A stretch of DNA of 9,339 nt from Planctomycetaceae bacterium (GTDB taxonomy: Bacteria > Planctomycetota > Planctomycetia > Pirellulales > Thermoguttaceae), in the NCBI GenBank assembly GCA_031288955.1, contig JAITQJ010000327.1, positions 1-9,339 of the forward strand. Reading direction: 5' to 3'. Below are positions 1 to 4,862 of the stretch, one piece after another (the first letter of the stretch is position 1; every line of letters starts with the position of its first letter). Below the pieces are notes generated by a model that was given only the letters and a program-made list of their open reading frames with translations, made no database searches and had not been told where the DNA came from. The position numbers were made by a program, and so were the translations under genes.

Positions 1-1
1 G

Positions 2-736
2 AGTGTTATTGACCTGAACTTCGGCTGTCCGGCGAAACAAATTGCCGGTAAAAATGAGAGCGGCTCATATTTGTTACAGTATCCCGAACGTATCGGCGAC
101 ATTGTCCGGCACGTTGTTCAAGCCGCTGCCGGCACGCCCGTTTCGGCAAAAATCCGCCTCGGCAGAACCCGTGATACTATCAACGCCGTTGATGCCGCCC
201 AAGCCGTCGAAGATGCCGGTGCTGTCAGTTTAACCGTACACGGCAGAACGGCGGCGGATATGTACCGGGGTAAAGCCGATTGGGACGAAATAGCGAAAAT
301 CAAACCGAAATTGCGTTCACTGCGTTTAATCGGCAACGGCGATATACGCAGTGCAGAAGAAGCGGTCTTTCGTTTGCGGAATTATCCCGTGGACGGCATA
401 ATGATTGGACGCGGCTGCATTGCCAAGCCGTGGATTTTCCGGCAAATCAGGCAACTGTTAGCGGACGAAACAGAACCGCCGAAGGAACCGGCGGGACAGG
501 ATATTGTCCGCATTATCGGCATTCATCTTGCGGAACTGCGGAAGCAGTTTACTGAAAGTATTGCGTTGTCGTTAATACGCAAAACCTTATGCCGTCAGGT
601 TGCCGGTTTGCCGGGGGCAAGGAAATTCCGCAACGGCATTTGTTCGGTAAAAAATGCCGATGAACTAATGACTGCCGTCAGACAGATTTGGACGGATACT
701 TCTGAAAACAGCGAAGGGACAATCTCTTTGGTATGA
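2..736 (+). CDS. dusB: tRNA-dihydrouridine synthase (DusB-like), 5' end outside window
   Basis: Flavoenzyme that reduces uridines of tRNA to dihydrouridine using FMN and NAD(P)H, in the cytoplasm. The frame is open from base 2, so the protein starts before the window; about 244 residues are visible and roughly 90-100 N-terminal residues are missing compared with the family. Visible signatures are DLNFGCPAKQ with the catalytic Cys at codon 26-28, VHGRT followed by MYRGKADW (substrate and flavin contacts), the phosphate-binding NGDI, and MIGRG, followed by a helical C-terminal domain that binds tRNA. The loop after the catalytic Cys reads GKNESGSYLL instead of the usual glycine-rich GxGAxLL form, so the assignment to DusB rather than another Dus class is only likely. 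The stop is TGA. The zinc-ribbon gene follows 61 bp later with its own -10 element. Confidence 0.93.
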   Translation, partial: SVIDLNFGCPAKQIAGKNESGSYLLQYPERIGDIVRHVVQAAAGTPVSAKIRLGRTRDTINAVDAAQAVEDAGAVSLTVHGRTAADMYRGKADWDEIAKIKPKLRSLRLIGNGDIRSAEEAVFRLRNYPVDGIMIGRGCIAKPWIFRQIRQLLADETEPPKEPAGQDIVRIIGIHLAELRKQFTESIALSLIRKTLCRQVAGLPGARKFRNGICSVKNADELMTAVRQIWTDTSENSEGTISLV

Positions 737-759
737 CACGTTTCTTTTCTCTGCTGCGC

Positions 760-768
760 TGTTATAAT
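760..768 (+). promoter_or_regulatory. Extended -10 promoter for the zinc-ribbon microprotein
   Basis: TG-N-TATAAT, an extended -10 element with a perfect consensus hexamer at 763-768. No good -35 hexamer sits 16-18 bases upstream, as is common for extended -10 promoters. Transcription would start near 775, giving a leader of about 22 bases before the ATG at 798. Inferred from sequence only. Confidence 0.55.
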
Positions 769-797
769 GACGGTTCCTTTCAGCGGCGGAGAGAACA

Positions 798-944
798 ATG
801 ACTCGTGAAATTTCACAGGGACGCAAACTGAATTTAGGACAATCGAATTCTGCCGAACCCGTCGTGATGATTCGCTGCCGGGAATGTGGAAAACTCAACG
901 AAGAAGACTCCCGATTCTGTCAGGAATGTGGAAAGAATCTTTAA
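798..944 (+). CDS. Zinc-ribbon microprotein, 48 aa
   Basis: A 48-residue protein that short-ORF cutoffs would miss. The C-terminal half is a textbook zinc ribbon: CREC (C27, C30), then GKLNEEDSRF, then CQEC (C41, C44), ending GKNL. The four cysteines should bind one zinc ion. The N-terminal 26 residues are polar and look unstructured. The ATG has a good Shine-Dalgarno, GGAG at 788-791 with six bases to the start, and an extended -10 TATAAT lies 30 bases upstream, so this is very likely a real gene. It has no catalytic domain, so a role in protein or nucleic acid binding is a guess. The stop overlaps the stop of the opposing 199-aa gene by four bases. The pseudokinase-like protein elsewhere in the window also carries zinc ribbons, but no link is shown. 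Confidence 0.8.
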   Translation: MTREISQGRKLNLGQSNSAEPVVMIRCRECGKLNEEDSRFCQECGKNL

Positions 945-1540
945 CCTTTTGACCAGCAGATAGAAGCAATGAGACCGGCAACGGCAAGTATCAGACCAAT
1001 CCAAAAACGGCGTGTGTCGCGGCGGTCTTTTTTCAGGCATTTGTTTAACTCCTGCCGTGCGTCCATCCATTTTGCGTGAATGGTTTGCAGAGAAGATGCA
1101 AGGTTTTCTAGTTTATCCCAAAATTGATAGCGATTTTCACCTGGCCGCCGCATTTTGGGGACGGTATTTTGTATTTCTCTAACCGCTTTAGAATCCTCAA
1201 GATAAGAGGGAATAACAGGTGTAATGTTGATATTCCCGTAAATTTTTTCAAAATCCTGACATTCACCTAAATAAAATTGTGTTTTTACTTCCAATGCGTC
1301 AAAAACCGCCCGATAACAATGATTAAGAGATTCGTTAAGTGCATTCCGGCTTTTTTCAGCATCGTCAAGGCACAATGCACGCGCGAGATGTTCACCAGCA
1401 TAACGCAACTGATTGACGGCGGGAATTAAAAGACCGCAATCAACCAGTTCGTCCTCTTTAAGATATTGCTCGGCTTTTTCAAAGGCGGTACGAACGTCCC
1501 CGATAATCTGCCTGAATGGACTGCCGTCGGGAATAATCAT
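941..1540 (-). CDS. Tail-anchored helical protein with HEPN-like Rx4H motif, 199 aa
   Basis: Not recognised as a named family. The protein is predicted mostly helical and ends in one hydrophobic segment, residues 180-196 (WIGLILAVAGLIASICW), followed by SKG, so it is probably a tail-anchored inner-membrane protein with its bulk in the cytoplasm. Residues 40-85 contain NQLRYAGEHLARAL and NHCYRAVFDALE; R46-YAGE-H51 fits the Rx4-6H motif of HEPN nucleases, but the similarity is short and remains a hypothesis. The ATG overlaps the stop of the upstream 63-aa gene in an ATGA junction, and the Shine-Dalgarno is weak, which suggests translational coupling. The middle of the gene reads more AT-rich than its neighbours, so acquisition by transfer is possible. 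Its stop shares TTAA with the zinc-ribbon gene on the other strand. Confidence 0.8.
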   Translation of the reverse strand: MIIPDGSPFRQIIGDVRTAFEKAEQYLKEDELVDCGLLIPAVNQLRYAGEHLARALCLDDAEKSRNALNESLNHCYRAVFDALEVKTQFYLGECQDFEKIYGNINITPVIPSYLEDSKAVREIQNTVPKMRRPGENRYQFWDKLENLASSLQTIHAKWMDARQELNKCLKKDRRDTRRFWIGLILAVAGLIASICWSKG

Positions 1541-1728
1541 TTTTCAGTCTTTTTTCTCATCTCGGCGACATCGGCAGCCGTTGTAAACGCTCCCTGCTGA
1601 AGCGGCACGCTGCCCGAAGACACTCTGCCGACGATACGGCGAATACGGTTTTCCCGCCGAGTCTGCCATTCAGTATCACTTACAGGTTTAGGGACACCGT
1701 ACTTGAATAGTTTGCTGAAAATAGTCAT
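1537..1728 (-). CDS. Small basic protein, 63 aa, first gene of a two-gene operon
   Basis: Unrecognised. The ATG at 1728 is preferred over the in-frame ATG at 1779 (80 aa) for two reasons. A promoter with -10 GATAAT at 1785-1790 would start transcription at about 1778, so the longer form would have no leader. The shorter form also has the Shine-Dalgarno AAGGCGG nine bases before its start. The product has an amphipathic N-terminus (MTIFSKLFKYGVPKP), a strongly basic middle (RRENRIRRIVGR), and a tail GSVPLQQGAFTTAADVAEMR followed by a charged end. It has no cysteine and no membrane segment. The 4-base overlap with the 199-aa gene implies the two products act together. A small basic partner followed by a larger helical protein is the layout of many toxin-antitoxin pairs, but nothing here proves that. 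Confidence 0.7.
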   Translation of the reverse strand: MTIFSKLFKYGVPKPVSDTEWQTRRENRIRRIVGRVSSGSVPLQQGAFTTAADVAEMRKKTEK

Positions 1729-1784
1729 AAAAAATAACCGCCTTTTATTTTCGGACGACACCCAGACAGCATCGCTCATACGGG

Positions 1785-1813
1785 ATTATCGGATATTCCA
1801 CAGTAAAAGTCAA
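1785..1813 (-). promoter_or_regulatory. Sigma70-type promoter of the 63/199-aa operon
   Basis: On the minus strand, -35 TTGACT (1813-1808), a 17-base spacer and -10 GATAAT (1790-1785). Five of six bases match consensus in each box. Predicted start near 1778, which decides the 1728 start codon for the 63-aa gene. It faces away from the nadC promoter, with the two -35 boxes about 26 bases apart. Confidence 0.7.
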
Positions 1814-1839
1814 TAACAAACCCCGTGAGTGAAAAAGCA

Positions 1840-1869
1840 TTGACTACGGGACGGCGAAACGGTTATAAT
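1840..1869 (+). promoter_or_regulatory. Sigma70-type promoter of nadC
   Basis: -35 TTGACT (1840-1845), an 18-base spacer and a perfect -10 TATAAT (1864-1869). Predicted start near 1876, leaving a leader of about 40 bases before the GTG at 1916. A possible 25-codon leader ORF (ATG at 1882, stop at 1957-1959) runs through this leader in another frame. No NadR or NiaR operator was recognised. Confidence 0.7.
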
Positions 1870-1915
1870 GGGCGGTAAGCGATGAACGATTGTTTTATTT
1901 CATTCCGTCTGTTTC

Positions 1916-2830
1916 GTGCCGAACGAATTTTATCAACACTTTTGGGGACCGCTTATTGAGGAAGAACTGCGTAATCTCATTGAGTTTGCGCTGCTCGAAG
2001 ATACGGAAGCACTCGGCGATGTAACCAGTTTGGCACTCATCAATGACGGCACCGAAGGTTCCGCTGTCATTGCCGCCCGCCAAAACGGTGTCCTTGCCGG
2101 TATGCACGCAATACCGCTTATTCTGCAAACCGTTGACCCCGAACTTTCGCTTATGCCGCTTGCAGAAAATGCCTGTAGTGTTGTTCCCGGAATGAAGATT
2201 GCGGCAATTCGCGGAAAGGCTTTAAGTATTCTTGTTGCCGAACGGCTCATTCTCAATTTTATCAGCCGCCTTTCCGGTATTGCGACGCTGACCCGGCAAT
2301 ATGTCGATGCTGTCGCCGGAACAAAAGCCCGCATTTTTGATACGCGCAAAACAACTCCGGGCTGGCGGCGGCTGCAAAAATATGCTGTCGTTTGCGGCGG
2401 CGGAGTAAATCACCGTACCAGCCTTGCCGATGCTGTTTTGATTAAAGACAATCATCTTGTTTTAGGTGCCGGCAATGACAAGCCGCTGACACCTGCCGGC
2501 GCAGTACGCAAGGCGCAAAAATTTGTGAAGCAGCACTTTGCCGTCCCGATTATCGTTGAAGTCGAAGTCGATACGCTGGAACAATTATGTGAAGTGCTGC
2601 CGGTTAATCCCGACATTGTGCTGCTCGATAATATGTCTGCTGAACAACTCGAAGAAGCGGTGCAAATCCGCAATCAACTGAATCCAGCGGTCAAACTGGA
2701 AGCGTCCGGCGGCATTAACCTGAATACGGTTCGGGCGGCAGCGGAAACCGGCGTTGACCGTATCAGTGTCGGGGCTTTAACACATTCCGCACCGGCTCTT
2801 GACTTCGGTTTAGATTGGCAGTCAGTTTAA
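1916..2830 (+). CDS. nadC: Nicotinate-nucleotide pyrophosphorylase (quinolinate phosphoribosyltransferase)
   Basis: Converts quinolinate and PRPP to nicotinate mononucleotide, CO2 and pyrophosphate, the point where de novo NAD synthesis joins the shared pathway; cytoplasmic. The 304 residues match the usual 280-300. Family signatures appear in order: GDVTS (34-38), AERLILNFISRLSGIATLT (108-126), FDTRKTTPGWR (141-151), CGGGVNHR (160-167), LIKDNH (175-180), EVEVD (215-219), VLLDN (235-239), EASGG (262-266) and ISVGALTHS (283-291), so the barrel and its phosphoribosyl- and quinolinate-binding Arg, Lys, His, Glu and Asp residues look intact. The start is GTG; in that frame a stop lies at 1883-1885 and no ATG intervenes. 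No clear Shine-Dalgarno precedes it. nadA and nadB are not in the window. The end overlaps coaD of the opposite strand by four bases. Confidence 0.97.
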   Translation: MPNEFYQHFWGPLIEEELRNLIEFALLEDTEALGDVTSLALINDGTEGSAVIAARQNGVLAGMHAIPLILQTVDPELSLMPLAENACSVVPGMKIAAIRGKALSILVAERLILNFISRLSGIATLTRQYVDAVAGTKARIFDTRKTTPGWRRLQKYAVVCGGGVNHRTSLADAVLIKDNHLVLGAGNDKPLTPAGAVRKAQKFVKQHFAVPIIVEVEVDTLEQLCEVLPVNPDIVLLDNMSAEQLEEAVQIRNQLNPAVKLEASGGINLNTVRAAAETGVDRISVGALTHSAPALDFGLDWQSV

Positions 2831-3327
2831 TCCGCACCGACATTTAGGCGTTCGATAACTTTGCGGATAATCGGTTTCGGCAGAAAGTTGGCAAAAGCAT
2901 TTTCGTCTGCCAGCGGAGCAATTTCCTTTATCAGCGAACTGGACACGTGTGCTAAATCGCCGTCCGCTACCATAAAAAGCGTTTCAATATCCGTTGCTAA
3001 CCGGCGGTTCGCCATCATCATCGTCAACTCTGCTGCAATGTCTGTCAGCGGACGAACGCCCCGAATCATTATCTTCGCTCCGGTTTGCTGAACAAACCTG
3101 ACCGTCAAGCCCCGGTATGTTACAATTTCGATGTTATCGATATTTGCCGCCGAGAGCCGAATCAACTCAACACGTTCTTCTGCGGAAAACAACGGACGCT
3201 TTTCCGTATTGATACCGACTCCGACAATCAGTTTATCGAAAAGCGCACCAGCACGCCGAACAATATCAAGATGTCCAAGAGTGAACGGGTCAAACGAACC
3301 GGGATAAACCGCTAATGTTTCAGACAT
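2827..3327 (-). CDS. coaD: Pantetheine-phosphate adenylyltransferase (PPAT)
   Basis: Transfers AMP from ATP to 4'-phosphopantetheine to make dephospho-CoA, the penultimate step of CoA synthesis; a cytoplasmic hexamer in known cases. The 166 residues match the family (about 160). The nucleotidyltransferase signature is YPGSFDPFTLGH (8-19), with TxGH at 16-19; the ATP- and pantetheine-binding residues follow in TEKRP (K43), MIRGVRPLTD (R89, R92), AAELTMMMANRRL (E100) and VSSSLIKEIA (128-137). No key residue is missing. The start lies inside the last 16 bases of the M20 peptidase gene, with only a weak AAAGAAA-like Shine-Dalgarno, so it is probably co-transcribed and coupled to it. The 3' end meets nadC tail to tail. 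Confidence 0.97.
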   Translation of the reverse strand: MSETLAVYPGSFDPFTLGHLDIVRRAGALFDKLIVGVGINTEKRPLFSAEERVELIRLSAANIDNIEIVTYRGLTVRFVQQTGAKIMIRGVRPLTDIAAELTMMMANRRLATDIETLFMVADGDLAHVSSSLIKEIAPLADENAFANFLPKPIIRKVIERLNVGAD

Positions 3328-4715
3328 TTCATTTCTTTGGTTAACTTCAAAAACTCTGCTGAAGCCCGGATACCTTTTGCAAAACTTTCGAGCGAAAATT
3401 TTTCGTTGGGCGAATGAATCGCATCGTCTTCTTGTCCCCAGCCGGTGAACAATACATCTGCTCCTAAAACCTGATGACAGTCCGCAATAATCGGTACACT
3501 GCCGCCTTCACGGATAAACACCGGCTTCCGGTCGAAAGTCTTTTCCAACGCTGCCGACATCGGTTGTACAAAGCGGCTCTTTTCCAAGTCAAGGCACATC
3601 GCCCCTTCGCCGTGCTGCCATTCCAGTTCCCAAGTGATACCGTCCGGTACAATGCTTGCGATAAAGTCCTGCAAGGATTGAAATACTTTTTTCGGGTCTT
3701 GGTCGGGAACAAGACGGAACGTGAATTTTGCGGAGGCTTTCCCCGGTATAATTGTTTTTGAACCGCTGCCCTGATAGCCCGCCGTCAAACCGTTGATGTC
3801 AAACGACGGACGCGTCCAGCGGCGTTCGTTCACCGAATAACCCGATTCACCCCAGGTCGCCTGACCGTTTACGTGCAAATTCAAATCCGCAAAAAATGCC
3901 GACTCGTCAAACGGCAATGCCGCAAACTGCTGCCGCTCCTTTGCCGTTAACGGAATCACGTCATCGTAAAAATGCGGTATTTGAATCCTGCCGGCAGCGT
4001 CAACGAACTGCGAAAGGATTTTCGTTAATGCCGCCGCCGGATTGTAAACCGCACCGCCGTAAATGCCGCTGTGTAAATCGCGGTTCGGACCGGTCAGATA
4101 GAGTTCCGCCGCAAGAATACCCCGAATACCGTACGTTATCGTCGGCTGCCCCGGTGCAAACATATTGGTATCACTGACTAAAATACAGTCGCAGGCAAGT
4201 TTGCGCTTGCCGGCTTCGGAATAAACGTAATCGTGCAGCGATTGACTGCCGACTTCTTCTTCGCCTTCGAGAATGAACTTAACTTTGCACGGCAGTGTGC
4301 CTTCGGTTTTGAGGAGTGATTCAACGGCAAAAAGATGTGTCAAAGTTTGTCCTTTGTCATCGTTTGCACCGCGGGCATAGACATTTCCGTTACGCACTTC
4401 GGGTTCAAAGGGCGGTGATTGCCAAAGGTTGAGCGGGTCGGGCGGCTGAACATCGTAATGACCGTAAATAAGAATGACGGGAGCATCGGCGGCGTTTGCC
4501 GGAGTGTATTCAGCATAGACAAGCGGATTTCCGGCGGTTGCAATAAGTTCGCATTGTATTGCGAGTGCCTGAAATTGATGAAGCAGATAATCAGCACAAC
4601 GCTTCATATCCGGTTTATTTTCAGCAGAAGCACTGACACTGGGAATCCGCAGGATTTCAAAAAGCCGCGTTTCAAAGTCCGCTTTTTGCGAACGGATATA
4701 GTCGTCAAAGTGCAT
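3312..4715 (-). CDS. M20 family metallopeptidase (carnosinase-like dipeptidase)
   Basis: Dizinc exopeptidase of the ArgE/DapE/CPG2/carnosinase superfamily, probably a cytoplasmic dipeptidase; no signal peptide is seen. All expected metal and catalytic residues are visible: YGHYDVQPP (H86, D88), GANDDKGQ (bridging D119), LEGEEEVGS (general base E153, metal ligand E154), SDTNMF (D182), DLHSGIYGG (H215, expected to reach the partner active site) and AIHSPNEKF (H434). Residues of about 205-370 form the inserted dimerisation domain. The length of 467 is normal for this branch. The GHYDVQPPDP and ARGANDDKGQ motifs favour the carnosinase/CNDP-like group over DapE or ArgE; the substrate cannot be told from sequence. 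It has its own promoter 26 bases upstream, no clear Shine-Dalgarno, and overlaps coaD by 16 bases. Confidence 0.94.
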   Translation of the reverse strand: MHFDDYIRSQKADFETRLFEILRIPSVSASAENKPDMKRCADYLLHQFQALAIQCELIATAGNPLVYAEYTPANAADAPVILIYGHYDVQPPDPLNLWQSPPFEPEVRNGNVYARGANDDKGQTLTHLFAVESLLKTEGTLPCKVKFILEGEEEVGSQSLHDYVYSEAGKRKLACDCILVSDTNMFAPGQPTITYGIRGILAAELYLTGPNRDLHSGIYGGAVYNPAAALTKILSQFVDAAGRIQIPHFYDDVIPLTAKERQQFAALPFDESAFFADLNLHVNGQATWGESGYSVNERRWTRPSFDINGLTAGYQGSGSKTIIPGKASAKFTFRLVPDQDPKKVFQSLQDFIASIVPDGITWELEWQHGEGAMCLDLEKSRFVQPMSAALEKTFDRKPVFIREGGSVPIIADCHQVLGADVLFTGWGQEDDAIHSPNEKFSLESFAKGIRASAEFLKLTKEMKCLKH

Positions 4716-4740
4716 AAGTTAAGAGTCAGAAACCGTCCGT

Positions 4741-4769
4741 ATTCTAACACAAATAACACGTCTCGGCAA
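4741..4769 (-). promoter_or_regulatory. Promoter of the M20 peptidase-coaD transcript
   Basis: Minus strand: -35 TTGCCG (4769-4764), 17-base spacer, -10 TAGAAT (4746-4741). Predicted start near 4734, about 19 bases before the ATG. It lies in the 147-bp gap after the multidomain gene, in which no convincing terminator hairpin is seen. Confidence 0.55.
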
Positions 4770-4862
4770 GCAGGTCATTCACAAACGCAATTTTTTCAAC
4801 CTAAAACGCAGAAGATATTTCAATATGGTGTCCCCGTATTTTCAGATAGACCGTCCGATTCA

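Noticed and set aside
4732..4857. Direct repeat ACCGTCCG (4732-4739 and 4850-4857) in the gap before the M20 gene
   Set aside because: Eight bases twice in 126 bp, with no symmetry and only one copy near the promoter; could easily be chance.
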